Of a DNA stretch of 58,877 nt, positions 19,726 to 28,664 are shown one piece after another. Under the pieces are notes generated by a model. The model searched no databases, was not told where the DNA came from, and saw only the letters and a list, made by a program, of their open reading frames with translations. How positions within the stretch are numbered: position 1 is the stretch's first letter; the number at the start of each line of letters is the position of its first letter. Position numbers and translations under genes: made by a program. This stretch comes from Chloroflexota bacterium (lineage in GTDB: Bacteria > Chloroflexota > Anaerolineae > Promineifilales > Promineifilaceae): NCBI GenBank assembly GCA_029559155.1, contig JAKQCM010000492.1:1-58877 (forward strand), written 5' to 3'.

Positions 19726-20976
19726 TCACGCCGCGATGGCAAATAGACACTTGAGGTAGGCGGCTTCGGGGAAACGAATGGGATGGTCCAGAGCGTGGCC
19801 GGTGCGGGCGATTTCACGCAACGGCCGTCCCTCTTCCCGCGACGTCTGGTGCAGCAGGGCAAAAAATTCCTCCGCGCTTACCCGGCTGGAGCAAGAAGCC
19901 ATCACCAACGTGCCGCCAGGACGCAGCACAGCCAGGCCCAGGCGCGCCAGGCGAGCATACGCGCCCAACGCCCGCGCTGCTTCGGCCTGTTTTTTGGCGA
20001 AGGCTGGCGGGTCGATGATCACCAGGTCGAATTGACGGCCGTTCTCCGCCAGCCGCGCCATTTCCGCAAACGCATCGCCGGCGATCAGGTCATGGGTGGC
20101 GGCGGCCACGGCCGTATCCGCCTCGTTCAGGGCAAAATTCTCGGCCGCCGCTTGCAGAGCTGGCCGGCTGAGGTCCAGGCTGGTGACACGGCGCGCGCCG
20201 CCGCGCGCGGCATACAGCGAAAAACCGCCGGAATAGGCAAACACATTCAGCACATCGCCGCCGCCGGCGAGGCCTTCTACCCGCGCTCGATTGTCGCGCT
20301 GGTCGAGAAAGAAGCCGGTTTTTTGCCCCTCGATGACGTCGGCGGCAAAATTCAGGCCGTTTTCCGTGAACACAACCGGACCGGCAAGCGGCGGGCCGGC
20401 CAAGATGGTTCCGTCTGGCAGCCCAAGCTCGGTGAGGGTGGGGCGGCTGGTGCGATTGAGCCGCAAAACGACGCGCTGGGGGCGGGCGACGGCCGTTAGC
20501 CCCAGCAGCACATCGGCCAGATGTGGCAGCCAGGCGGTTGTGTAGAGTTTTAACACGTAGGTTTCGGCGTACCGGTCAATCACCAGACCGGGGAACCCGT
20601 CGTTCTCGCCGTACACCAGCCGGTAGCCGGTTGTTGGCGATTCTAACAATGGCTGGCGCAGGGCGGCCGCCTGCCGCAGCTGCTGTTCCCACCAGCCTGC
20701 GTCGATGGTCGCCGAACGGCCGTGATGCAGAATACGCACGCGCAGCGGCGAATGGGGGTCAAACAGGCCGACGGCCAGGAAGCGGTTTTTTTGGTCGAAA
20801 AGGATGGCCAGATCGCCGGAACGGCCGTCCTGATTTTGGCGGGTAATCGAATCGGCGAACAGCCAGGGGTGGCCTTCGCGCACGGCGCGTTCGGCGGCGG
20901 GCGTTACCCGTAGGGCCAGCCGTCTGACCTCTGGCAAAACAAACTGTGCAAGGTTGATAGGATCATTACCAACCAC
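19726..20976 (-). CDS. rlmI: Class I SAM-dependent rRNA methyltransferase, RlmI-like (PUA + Rossmann)
   Basis: The 416-residue protein has a PUA domain at about 15-95 ([22 protein letters not shown]) and a C-terminal SAM methyltransferase: motif [19 protein letters not shown], acidic strand VTSLDLS, motif [16 protein letters not shown], and the ASCSSRVS segment with the putative catalytic cysteine. This is the architecture of RlmI, which makes m5C1962 in 23S rRNA. Related proteins of the same fold modify other positions, so the exact base is inferred. Translation starts at GTG (20974-20976), preceded on the coding strand by GAGAGG. The STAND gene follows 151 bases downstream in the same direction. 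Confidence 0.82.
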   Translation of the reverse strand: MVGNDPINLAQFVLPEVRRLALRVTPAAERAVREGHPWLFADSITRQNQDGRSGDLAILFDQKNRFLAVGLFDPHSPLRVRILHHGRSATIDAGWWEQQLRQAAALRQPLLESPTTGYRLVYGENDGFPGLVIDRYAETYVLKLYTTAWLPHLADVLLGLTAVARPQRVVLRLNRTSRPTLTELGLPDGTILAGPPLAGPVVFTENGLNFAADVIEGQKTGFFLDQRDNRARVEGLAGGGDVLNVFAYSGGFSLYAARGGARRVTSLDLSRPALQAAAENFALNEADTAVAAATHDLIAGDAFAEMARLAENGRQFDLVIIDPPAFAKKQAEAARALGAYARLARLGLAVLRPGGTLVMASCSSRVSAEEFFALLHQTSREEGRPLREIARTGHALDHPIRFPEAAYLKCLFAIAA

Positions 20977-21033
20977 GAAACACCTCTCTCACAAATTTAA
21001 CAATCGGCTGACCGCTGATTTTAGCGTAAAATC

Positions 21034-21984
21034 ATGCACCCTATGCAAGCGACTATAACCATTCCGGCAACATCTGCAAATCTTGGTCCAGGCTTCGACT
21101 GCCTGGGACTGGCTTTAAGTTTGTATCAGACGGTGACGTTTACGACGCGGGAAGAGCCGGGTCTGCTCATCACCACAACCGGCGAAGACGCGCACAAGAT
21201 TCCCACGGACGAGAGCAATCTGGTGTTTGAGGCGGCCGATCGTTTGTTTGCGCGGTTTGGGCAACGGCCGTCTGGCCTGCACATTCACCAGGACAACCAG
21301 ATTCCCATCGGCAGCGGCTTGGGCAGCAGTTCGTCGGCGGTGTTGGCCGGGTTGTTTGGCGCCAACGCGTTGTTGGGTAATCCGCTTTCACGCGGCCAAA
21401 TTTTGCAGGAGGCCACCAATCTGGAAGGACATCCGGACAACGTGGCTCCGGCGGTGCATGGCGGCCTGATTTTGGGCGTGCAAGAGCCGGATGGGCTGTT
21501 GGTGGAGCGAATCGACGTGCCGCCGCTGCGCGTAGTGGTGGTTTTGCCCGATTTCCATTTGCCGACGGCGGAAGCGCGGGCGGCTTTGCCGCAGCAGGTC
21601 AGTTTGCAAGATGCCATTTTTAACGCCAGCCGCCTGGGGTTGTTGATTCGGGCCTTGGAAACGGCCGCGTATGACAAAATTCGGGCGGCCATGCAAGACC
21701 GGCTGCACCAGCCTTATCGGCTGCCGCTGGTTCCCGGCCTGAGCGCCGCCTATGAGGCGGCATATGCCGCCGGTGCGGCGGGCGTGGCCCTGAGCGGGGC
21801 CGGCCCCAGCCTGATCGCTTTTGCCTCGGGCGGGCACGAGGCGATTGGCGAAGCGATGACGGCCGTGTTTGCGACGCACCATTTGCCCAGCCGCACCTGG
21901 ATTTTGGCGGTCGACACGCAGGGCAGCCGGGTGGATATAGACAATCCGGCGCTGATCGGCGTGCAATCCCGATCAAAACCTTAA
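21034..21984 (+). CDS. thrB: Homoserine kinase (GHMP kinase family)
   Basis: The 316-residue protein phosphorylates L-homoserine with ATP in threonine synthesis. The N-end ITIPATSANLGPGFDCLGLAL is the ThrB signature. The ATP-binding glycine/serine loop is PIGSGLGSSSSAVLAGLFGAN, and the C-terminal GHMP motif is GVALSGAGPSLIAF. Two in-frame ATGs (21034, 21043) are possible; the second gives the more usual spacing to PATSANLGPG. Neither has a Shine-Dalgarno sequence. A TAAAAT at 21027-21032 would place a transcription start almost at the ATG, so a leaderless message is conceivable. No other threonine gene is nearby. Confidence 0.93.
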   Translation: MHPMQATITIPATSANLGPGFDCLGLALSLYQTVTFTTREEPGLLITTTGEDAHKIPTDESNLVFEAADRLFARFGQRPSGLHIHQDNQIPIGSGLGSSSSAVLAGLFGANALLGNPLSRGQILQEATNLEGHPDNVAPAVHGGLILGVQEPDGLLVERIDVPPLRVVVVLPDFHLPTAEARAALPQQVSLQDAIFNASRLGLLIRALETAAYDKIRAAMQDRLHQPYRLPLVPGLSAAYEAAYAAGAAGVALSGAGPSLIAFASGGHEAIGEAMTAVFATHHLPSRTWILAVDTQGSRVDIDNPALIGVQSRSKP

Positions 21985-22002
21985 CGAAATATGTATCATA
22001 CC

Positions 22003-22030
22003 TTTGGTTTGGAGCGGATTGCGGTATAAT
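22003..22030 (+). promoter_or_regulatory. Candidate sigma-70 promoter of the pyruvate dehydrogenase operon
   Basis: A perfect TATAAT lies at 22025-22030, with TTTGGT 16 bases upstream as a weak -35. It is in the 300-base gap after thrB. A start near 22037 would give a leader of about 250 bases before the E1alpha ATG. Confidence 0.45.
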
Positions 22031-22051
22031 CCTGACGTTTAAACTTATCTC

Positions 22052-22067
22052 TATCAATTTATTGATA
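22052..22067. promoter_or_regulatory. 16-bp palindrome TATCAA-TTTA-TTGATA downstream of the promoter
   Basis: A small inverted repeat sits about 15 bases after the predicted start of transcription of the dehydrogenase operon. It could be a repressor operator or an RNA hairpin. The rest of the leader (to 22284) shows no gene or known riboswitch that I can recognise. Confidence 0.35.
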
Positions 22068-22284
22068 AAAAGGGGCGCAGATAGGTAGGAAACGGCCGTT
22101 GCGCCCAATTTCCACAAACCTATGCGCAGCCCACGCGCAGCCTTTTCACACATTCGTCCTTTTAAGAAAAGAATTCGCAACCATTCACACGCTTATGTGT
22201 TGCCATTTAGTGGCGACAATGGCGTTTCACCGCGTCTCGGCGCACCTTCGTTCTGACAAGAAATTATTTTCAGGAGAAACATAA

Positions 22285-23244
22285 ATGGAAAAAGCAACCC
22301 TGTTAGAATGGTACCGGCAAATGGTACTCATTCGTCGATTTGAACAACGCTGCTCAGACTTATATAGTCTGGGCAAAATCGGTGGCTTCTTGCACCTGTA
22401 CATTGGCCAAGAAGCAGTCGCCGTAGGCACCATCGCGGCCCGTCAGCCGGGCGACCATGTAATTACGGCTTACCGTGATCATGCCCACGCTCTGGCTGTG
22501 GGCAGCGAAACCGGCCCGGTGCTGGCCGAATTATTGGGCAAAGCAACCGGCGTCAGCAAAGGCAAGGGCGGCTCCATGCATCTGGCGGACGTGAATCGCC
22601 AGTATTGGGGCGGTTACGCTGTGGTTGGCGGCCATGTGCCGTTGGCGACCGGTCTGGCATTGGCGGAACAGTACAAGGGAACCGATAATGCCGTCTTGTG
22701 TTATTTTGGCGATGGTTCGACGAATATCGGCTATTTCCACGAATCGCTAAATCTGGCCGGCGTGTGGGATTTGCCGGTGGTGTTTGTGGCGGAAAATAAC
22801 CAGTATGGCATGGGAACGGCCGTTGAACGCGCTTCGGCCGTTACCCGAATGGTCGATAAAGCCCCCGCTTATGGCATGGAAGGTAAACAAGTCGATGGCA
22901 TGGATGTCATGGCTGTGTATGAAGCCACATCCGCTGCTTTGCAAGCCATCCGCGAAGGCAAAGGGCCGCAGTTCCTGGAAATGCTCACCTATCGTTTCGA
23001 AGGGCACAGCATGGGCGACCCGCTGCGTTACCGCACCAAAGACGAAGTGGAAAAATGGCGCGAAGACGACCCCATCGGCATATTGGAACGCTACCTTCTA
23101 AAGGAAAACATCGCCGACCGGGAAGAATTGGAAAACCTGGACAAAGGCGTGGAGCAAGAATTAGTGGATGCCGTTCAGTTTGCTGAAGAATCGCCCTTCC
23201 CGGCTTATGAAGAGCTGTTCTCAAACATTTACGTGGAAGATTAA
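22285..23244 (+). CDS. pdhA: Pyruvate (2-oxoacid) dehydrogenase E1 component, alpha subunit
   Basis: This 319-residue thiamine-diphosphate enzyme subunit catalyses decarboxylation of pyruvate and transfer to lipoyl-E2 together with the beta subunit. It has LHLYIGQEAVAVG and SKGKGGSMHLAD near the start. The ThDP/Mg motif runs from GDGSTNIGYFHESLNLA to VAENNQYGM, and HSMGDPLRYRTKDEVEKWRE contains the family phosphorylation-loop region. AGGAGA precedes the ATG by 9 bases. It heads a three-gene operon (E1alpha, E1beta, E2). The same fold occurs in acetoin dehydrogenase and branched-chain 2-oxoacid dehydrogenase, and substrate cannot be fixed from sequence alone, though pyruvate is most likely. 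Confidence 0.9.
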   Translation: MEKATLLEWYRQMVLIRRFEQRCSDLYSLGKIGGFLHLYIGQEAVAVGTIAARQPGDHVITAYRDHAHALAVGSETGPVLAELLGKATGVSKGKGGSMHLADVNRQYWGGYAVVGGHVPLATGLALAEQYKGTDNAVLCYFGDGSTNIGYFHESLNLAGVWDLPVVFVAENNQYGMGTAVERASAVTRMVDKAPAYGMEGKQVDGMDVMAVYEATSAALQAIREGKGPQFLEMLTYRFEGHSMGDPLRYRTKDEVEKWREDDPIGILERYLLKENIADREELENLDKGVEQELVDAVQFAEESPFPAYEELFSNIYVED

Positions 23245-23306
23245 AAGATTAAAGAACGGAGGCTAGAGCGTAAAAACTTTACAACCTCTGTTTTTCGGAG
23301 AAAACA

Positions 23307-24278
23307 ATGGCCTTTATAACCATGCGACAAGCAATTAGCGATGCGCTGCGCGAAGAAATGAAGCGCGACGATACTGTCTTTATTATGGGGGAAGAAGTGG
23401 GCGTGTGGGGCGGCACTTACGCCGTCACACGCGGCTTTTACGATGAATTTGGCCCACGTCGGGTGAAAGATACCCCAATTTCGGAAATGGTCATCGGCGG
23501 CGCGGCAACCGGCGCGGCCATGAACGGCCTGCGCCCGGTGGCTGAATTTATGACCATCAATTTTGCCTTCCTGGCCCTGGATGCGATGGTTAACCACGCA
23601 GCCAAGGTTCATTATATGTTTGGCGGGCAGATGAAAGCGCCGGTGGTGTTCCGCGCGCCGGGCGGCGGCGGGCGGCAGTTGGGCGCCACCCACAGCCACA
23701 CGCCGGACGTGATTTTTGCTCATTTTCCCGGCCTGAAGGTGGTTTCGCCGTCCACGCCTTATGACGCCAAAGGGCTGCTGAAAGCGGCTATCCGTTCTGA
23801 CGACCCGGTGTTGTTTATTGAACACGCGACGTTGTATCAACTGCGCGGCGAAGTGCCGGAAGGCGACTATATCGTGCCGATGGGTGTTTCTGATGTGAAA
23901 CGTGAAGGCACGGATGTGACGTTGGTGGGGTATGCGCAGGGTTTGCAGGTGGCTTTGGAAGCCGCAGAAAAGCTGGCGCGTGAAGGCGTGAGCGCGGAGG
24001 TGGTGGATTTGCGTTCGTTACGGCCGTTAGACATGGGTCCGGTCGTCAAATCTTTCAAGAAAACCTTTAAAGCGGTCATCGTGGAAGAAGGGTATCGTTC
24101 TTATGGCGTCGGCGCGGAAGTGGCGGCGCGGCTGCAAGAAGAGGCGTTCGATTACCTGGACGCGCCCATCAAACGCGTGGCCCAATTTGAAGTGCCCCTG
24201 CCATACTCGCGTGATTTGGAACAGGCAGCGCTTATCAATGCCGATCGGGTTATTGCTGCTGTGAAGGAGATTCTCTAA
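23307..24278 (+). CDS. pdhB: Pyruvate (2-oxoacid) dehydrogenase E1 component, beta subunit
   Basis: The 323-residue transketolase-like beta subunit has FIMGEEVGVWGGTYAVTRGF, FGPRRVKDTPISEMVIGGAATGAA with the ThDP-contacting glutamate, FRAPGGGGRQLGATHSH, and the C-terminal transketolase domain EVVDLRSLRPLD. It pairs with the E1alpha product encoded 62 bases upstream. Its stop overlaps the start of the E2 gene by one base (TAATG), which suggests translational coupling and stoichiometric production. Confidence 0.92.
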   Translation: MAFITMRQAISDALREEMKRDDTVFIMGEEVGVWGGTYAVTRGFYDEFGPRRVKDTPISEMVIGGAATGAAMNGLRPVAEFMTINFAFLALDAMVNHAAKVHYMFGGQMKAPVVFRAPGGGGRQLGATHSHTPDVIFAHFPGLKVVSPSTPYDAKGLLKAAIRSDDPVLFIEHATLYQLRGEVPEGDYIVPMGVSDVKREGTDVTLVGYAQGLQVALEAAEKLAREGVSAEVVDLRSLRPLDMGPVVKSFKKTFKAVIVEEGYRSYGVGAEVAARLQEEAFDYLDAPIKRVAQFEVPLPYSRDLEQAALINADRVIAAVKEIL

Positions 24279-25531
24279 TGGCTGAATTTATTGTCATGCC
24301 CAAACTTGGCTTCGACATGCGCGAAGCCGTGCTGGTGAGCTGGTTAAAAGGCATCGGCGAGCAGGTCACCAAGGGTGAAGTGGTGGCCGAAATCGAGTCC
24401 GACAAAGCGACGCTGGAGTTGGAAGCGTTGGTATCGGGCACGATGCTGAAACAGCTTGAGAAAGAAGGGTCGGTTGTGCCGGTAGGCGCAAAGATGGCGA
24501 TTGTCGGCGAAGCTGGCGAAGATATTTCTGGCCTTACCTCTGGCGACGAGACGCAAGCAGCGGCGCAGGAAGAAGCCCCAAAAGTTGACGCGGCGGCGGA
24601 GCCTGCGCCGGCCCCGGCCGCCGCGCCTGTGATGGAAACGGCCGTTTCCGCTGAATTCCCTGGCGGCGTCAAAGCGACGCCGGTTGCCCGCCGCCTGGCT
24701 GAGGAAAAAAGCGTCGATTTGCGCCGCGTGAAGGGCAGTGGGCCAGACGGCCGTGTGCGCCGAAGCGACATTGAGGCTTACCTGGCGGCTCCGCCGGCGG
24801 CACAACCCTGCGCGCCAATGCCGGTAACGGCCGTGCCCACCGGTCCGGAAACCACCGAAATCCCCACCAGCCGCTTGCGGCAGGCCATTGCCCGCCGCAT
24901 GACCGAAAGCAAAACCAGCGTGCCCCATTTCTATGTCACCAGCGACATCGACATGGAACCGGCGCTGGCTTTGCGCAAGCAAATCAACGCCCTCTTGCCG
25001 GAAGAGCAAAAGGTCACCGTCAACGACATGGTTGTCAAGGCGGCCGCGCTGGCATTGCAAGAGTTCCCGAATCTGAACGCGGCGTTTGGCGGGGATAAAA
25101 TTGTGCGCCACAACCGCATCCATGTGGGAACGGCCGTGGCCGTAGAAGGCGGCCTGCTCACCATCGTCCAGAAAAACACCAACCTGACCCCGCTGGCGCA
25201 AATCGCCGCCGATAACCGGGCCATGATCGGCCGTGCGCGCGTCGGCAAAGTGAAGCCGGAAGATGTTGAAGGCAGCACTTTCACCGTCAGCAATCTGGGC
25301 GCGTTTGACGTGGAGTCCTTTGTAGCCATCATCAACCCGCCCGACGCCGCCATCCTGGCCGTCGGCTCAGCCCGTCAGGTGCCGGTGGTGGTGAATGGGC
25401 AGCTAGCCGTCGGCACGCGCATGAAGGCCACCATTTCGGCTGATCACCGCGTGACGGATGGCGCCGAAGCGGCCCAGTTCATGCAGGCTCTCAAAGCCAT
25501 TTTAGAAAATCCCTTGCGTTTGCTGCTTTAA
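24278..25531 (+). CDS. pdhC: Dihydrolipoamide acyltransferase (E2) of the 2-oxoacid dehydrogenase complex
   Basis: The 417-residue core subunit has one N-terminal lipoyl domain with the lipoylated lysine in EIESDKATLELEAL. An Ala/Pro linker contains METAVSAEFPG, encoded across an ACGGCCGT octamer. The peripheral-subunit-binding domain is at about 128-166 (ATPVARRLAEEKSVDLRRV, SGPDGRVRRSDIEAYL), and the C-terminal catalytic domain has the active-site histidine in ISADHRVTDGAEAAQF. It passes the acyl group to CoA. No E3 (dihydrolipoamide dehydrogenase) gene is in this operon, so E3 must be encoded elsewhere. Confidence 0.92.
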   Translation: MAEFIVMPKLGFDMREAVLVSWLKGIGEQVTKGEVVAEIESDKATLELEALVSGTMLKQLEKEGSVVPVGAKMAIVGEAGEDISGLTSGDETQAAAQEEAPKVDAAAEPAPAPAAAPVMETAVSAEFPGGVKATPVARRLAEEKSVDLRRVKGSGPDGRVRRSDIEAYLAAPPAAQPCAPMPVTAVPTGPETTEIPTSRLRQAIARRMTESKTSVPHFYVTSDIDMEPALALRKQINALLPEEQKVTVNDMVVKAAALALQEFPNLNAAFGGDKIVRHNRIHVGTAVAVEGGLLTIVQKNTNLTPLAQIAADNRAMIGRARVGKVKPEDVEGSTFTVSNLGAFDVESFVAIINPPDAAILAVGSARQVPVVVNGQLAVGTRMKATISADHRVTDGAEAAQFMQALKAILENPLRLLL

Positions 25532-25756
25532 TCGGAAGTCCGGAGACTGGAGACTGGTTACAAATCAGGTTCTTCAGGAGCTAAGGGGGTTGGTAGCCCC
25601 AATGCGTGAAGCGTGAAGCGTGAAACCTCTCTGGTCACGTATCACGCTTCATGCATCAGACCAAACCCTATGAAACCCCAAAGACTCACAGATCAATCTC
25701 CAGTCTGCAGTCTCCAATCCCCAATTGTCCCCTTAGTACAGTTCCACCATAAAATC
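25532..25756. repeat. Intergenic low-complexity inverted-repeat region
   Basis: Two nested repeat types fill this gap. CGGAGACTGGAGACTGG near 25540 is answered by CCAGTCTGCAGTCTCCAAT near 25700. Inside it, GCGTGAAGCGTGAAGCGTGAAACC (about 25604-25626) is answered by TCACGTATCACGCTTCATGCATCA. Both belong to families that recur in other gaps of the window. No gene is visible. Confidence 0.6.
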
Positions 25757-25765
25757 TGTTATACT
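25757..25765 (+). promoter_or_regulatory. Extended -10 promoter of the response-regulator operon
   Basis: TGTTATACT matches the extended -10 form (TGn followed by a TATAAT-like hexamer). No good -35 is present, which is acceptable for an extended -10. Transcription would begin near 25772, just before the hairpin at 25795. Confidence 0.4.
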
Positions 25766-25794
25766 AATTCCCGTATGTTCACATAAAGCATACA

Positions 25795-25820
25795 CCACCT
25801 GCCGATCAGGTGGCTTTTTA
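25795..25820 (+). terminator. Intrinsic terminator/attenuator in the leader of the response-regulator gene
   Basis: CCACCTG, loop CCGAT, CAGGTGG, then CTTTTTA form a compact 7-bp stem with a T-run. It lies only 33 bases before the ATG of the response regulator and downstream of the likely promoter, so it is placed to act as an attenuator rather than as the end of the distant dehydrogenase operon. Confidence 0.6.
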
Positions 25821-25852
25821 TTGGAAAACCCAATTCTTGTGGAGGTAGTGCA

Positions 25853-26569
25853 ATGGCCACAATTCTGGTTATCGACGATGATGAATTGGTTTCCAGAACC
25901 TTACAACGTGCGCTCAAACTGTACGGACATCAGGTAATGGTGGCCAACAGCGGCACGGAGGGGTTACAAACCGCACGTCGCCATCGACCCGACCTGTTTC
26001 TATTGGATATTATGATGCCAGGCGCTGACGGTTATCAGGTATGCCGTCAAATTCGCGGCGATCCGTTGTTGGCCGACCTGCCGGTCTTGTTTCTCACTGC
26101 TAAAGCCAAGGATGAAGATAAGATTGAAGGGTTTCGCGCCGGCGCAGATGATTATCTGAGCAAACCATTCAATATGGAAGAATTGCAGCTGCGGGTGAAA
26201 GCGATTTTGCGCCGCACCAGCCCTGCGGAAGTAGCCCCGGAACCGGCGAATGAAGTCATTGTGGGCAACGTCACATTGGACTGTCGTAGCTTTAAGGTGA
26301 CAACCCCCATGGGGGTGGCGCTGCTGACCAATGTGCAGTTTGATTTGTTGTACCATCTGATGAGCAACGCGGATCAGGTGTTTAATAGCCAACAACTGCT
26401 GCAAGATGTTTGGGATTATCCGCGCGATACCGGCAGCCCGGAATTGGTGCGCGCCCACATTAAAAATTTACGGGAAAAAATTGAACCTGCGCCCAGCGAT
26501 CCGATTTACATTCGCACTATTCAGGGACATGGGTATACCTTTTCATCGGCGGCGACAGACACTCCCTGA
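25853..26569 (+). CDS. OmpR/PhoB-like response regulator
   Basis: The 238-residue protein has an N-terminal receiver domain with acidic pocket Asp8-Asp10, phospho-acceptor Asp52 in LFLLDIMMPGADG, the Thr/Ala switch LFLTAKAK and Lys104 in YLSKPF. A C-terminal winged helix follows (about 145-235), with VRAHIKNLREKIEP and YIRTIQGHGYTF, the PhoB/OmpR effector signature. GGAGG at 25841-25845 precedes the ATG. The gene is followed by a receiver-sensor kinase and a PucR regulator on the same strand, making a three-component regulatory operon. Targets are unknown. Confidence 0.92.
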   Translation: MATILVIDDDELVSRTLQRALKLYGHQVMVANSGTEGLQTARRHRPDLFLLDIMMPGADGYQVCRQIRGDPLLADLPVLFLTAKAKDEDKIEGFRAGADDYLSKPFNMEELQLRVKAILRRTSPAEVAPEPANEVIVGNVTLDCRSFKVTTPMGVALLTNVQFDLLYHLMSNADQVFNSQQLLQDVWDYPRDTGSPELVRAHIKNLREKIEPAPSDPIYIRTIQGHGYTFSSAATDTP

Positions 26570-26612
26570 GCGTGTCCATTTACCTTAGGGTTTTGTTGAT
26601 GGCAGACCTATC

Positions 26613-28664
26613 ATGGCGATTCCTTTGCACAATTTCACGGCGACGCGCATTCTGGTTGTTGATGATGAACCGGAGATTGCCGAATCTCTAGCGGATTTTT
26701 TGGTTCGGAAGGAAGGCTTTTGGGTTTCTTTGGCCAGTACCGGCGAGGAAGCCATTGATTACCTGAAATCGACCATTGGCGAAAGCAATGAAGTGGATCT
26801 GGTGCTGCTGGATATGCGGATGCCGGGGATGTCGGGGCTGGAGGTGTTGGCCTGGATTCGCCAGCATGCGGTGCTGCGTTATACGCGGGTGGTGCTGCTA
26901 ACGGCCGCTGCCGGCAGCAACGATAAGGTAGAAGCGCTCTCGGCCGGAGCCGACGATTACATTACCAAGCCGTATTACCCTCAGGAGTTGTTGGCGCGGG
27001 TAAAGACCATTTTGCGCACGCAGCAGTTGGAAAAGCAGCTTCAGCGTCAGAGTTCGCAGTTGGCGTTGTTGAACCAGATGGGGCAGCGGCTGGCGACGAC
27101 GTTGGAGACGCAAGAGGTGTTTGCCACGGCCGTTTCCGGGGCTATCGAGATCTTGGGTGTGGAGTCGGCGGCGGCGTTTTTGTTGGAAGGGGGCCGTTTA
27201 CGCTGCAAGGCGCTGCGTACGGCCGATGGCCTGGTAGCGACCGACCATTGGCTGGATGTGGGTGAGGGGTTTGTGGGGCAGGTGTTTGCCCGCCAAACGC
27301 CGACGCTGCTCAATGACCCGGCAGATGACGGCCGTTTCCAACCCGCTAGCGACATTCCCCCCGGCATAGAACCCCGCAATATGATGGCTGCGCCGCTGGT
27401 GGTGCGCAGCCGACCGGTGGGTATATTAACCTGTTATAATCGGGAGAACGGCCGTTTTTCAGACAACGATTTAGAGCTGTTTTCTTCCCTGGCCATCTCC
27501 ATCAGCGACTCCATCGAAAACGCCTGGCTCTTCCAGCGCATCCGCATGCGGCAGCAGGAACTTCTGGAAAACCGCAACACACTTCAGGCGCTCATCGACG
27601 GCATTCCTCACCCCATTTACACCATCAACGACAATTGGAAACTGATTTCCATCAATAAAAGCAAAGCCAACGAACATCCAGAAACGGCGGAACAACTGGT
27701 GGGACGGCCGTGTTACCAGGCTTTCTACCATCAAAAAACCCCCTGCGCCCACTGCCAGGTCACGCTGACACTGGAAAACAAACAAGCCCAACACTGGTCT
27801 GTCAGCTGGCAGGGCGAAGACCACCTGCCCCGGAATTGGGATGTCAGCGCCTATCCTATCCCCAGCAGCCAGGCAGCCTCGGCTCGCGCGGTCATTTTGT
27901 GGCAAGACCGCACCGAAGAACGCCGCCTGGAAAGCAGCCTGCTGCAAGCCGGCAAACTCGCGGCGATTGGTCAACTGGCGGCCGGCGTCGCCCATGAAAT
28001 CAATAACCCGCTCACAGCCATCAACGCCAACGCCGAGATGCTCAAAATGTTCATTCCCCCGGAGGACGACAACTATGAAGCGGTGGACCTGATTGCGCGC
28101 GCCGGGGAACGCGCCACCAAAGTGGTACGTGGGCTGCTCGATTTTGCCCGTCAGGAACAATACAAATTCACCAGCAGCGACGTCAACCTCTCCATTCACC
28201 AGACTCTAGACCTGATCAGTTACCAGTTCCAAACGGCCGGTATCACCATCGTCGACAAAACAGAGCCGGACTTGCCGTCGATTACGGCCAGTTGGGAACA
28301 CCTCAAAAGCGTCTGGCTGAATTTGCTGGTTAATGCACGAGACGCCGTCCAATCGGTTCCCGAAAATCGGCAGATCGAAATTACGACGCGCCTGACCCCA
28401 GAAAGGGACCACGTTCAAGTTCTCTTCCGCGACAACGGCCATGGCATGTCTGCGGCCGAAGCGCAGCATATATTTGAACCGTTTTACACGACAAAAGAGC
28501 CAGGAAAGGGGACTGGTTTGGGTTTAGCTACAAGTCATCGTATCATAGAGCAGCATGGCGGTGACATACATGTAGTCAGTGCGCCAAACCAGGGAACAAC
28601 TTTTATTGTCCGCCTACCTGTGCAGCCGAAATTTGGAAACGGCCGTCAATCCATAGAACCATGA
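26613..28664 (+). CDS. Receiver-GAF-PAS sensor histidine kinase
   Basis: The 683-residue soluble protein starts with a receiver domain (phospho-acceptor Asp67 in LVLLDMRMPGMSG, Lys in YITKPYYPQE), then a GAF domain (about 150-310), then a PAS domain (about 325-430). The PAS carries a cysteine cluster, PCYQAFYHQKTPCAHC, of a type found in PAS domains that may bind metal or sense redox. The HisKA motif is LAAGVAHEINNPLTAINAN, and the ATPase domain ends with GKGTGLGLATSHRIIEQHGG. An N-terminal receiver on a kinase suggests it takes a phosphoryl input and relays it, possibly with the adjacent response regulator. Its stop overlaps the PucR start by four bases (ATGA). Confidence 0.9.
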   Translation: MAIPLHNFTATRILVVDDEPEIAESLADFLVRKEGFWVSLASTGEEAIDYLKSTIGESNEVDLVLLDMRMPGMSGLEVLAWIRQHAVLRYTRVVLLTAAAGSNDKVEALSAGADDYITKPYYPQELLARVKTILRTQQLEKQLQRQSSQLALLNQMGQRLATTLETQEVFATAVSGAIEILGVESAAAFLLEGGRLRCKALRTADGLVATDHWLDVGEGFVGQVFARQTPTLLNDPADDGRFQPASDIPPGIEPRNMMAAPLVVRSRPVGILTCYNRENGRFSDNDLELFSSLAISISDSIENAWLFQRIRMRQQELLENRNTLQALIDGIPHPIYTINDNWKLISINKSKANEHPETAEQLVGRPCYQAFYHQKTPCAHCQVTLTLENKQAQHWSVSWQGEDHLPRNWDVSAYPIPSSQAASARAVILWQDRTEERRLESSLLQAGKLAAIGQLAAGVAHEINNPLTAINANAEMLKMFIPPEDDNYEAVDLIARAGERATKVVRGLLDFARQEQYKFTSSDVNLSIHQTLDLISYQFQTAGITIVDKTEPDLPSITASWEHLKSVWLNLLVNARDAVQSVPENRQIEITTRLTPERDHVQVLFRDNGHGMSAAEAQHIFEPFYTTKEPGKGTGLGLATSHRIIEQHGGDIHVVSAPNQGTTFIVRLPVQPKFGNGRQSIEP

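Noticed and set aside
19575-19862. N-terminal extension of the STAND/WD40 protein
   Set aside because: It overlaps the end of the RlmI-like gene and has no family similarity, whereas the ATG at 19574 has a good ribosome site.
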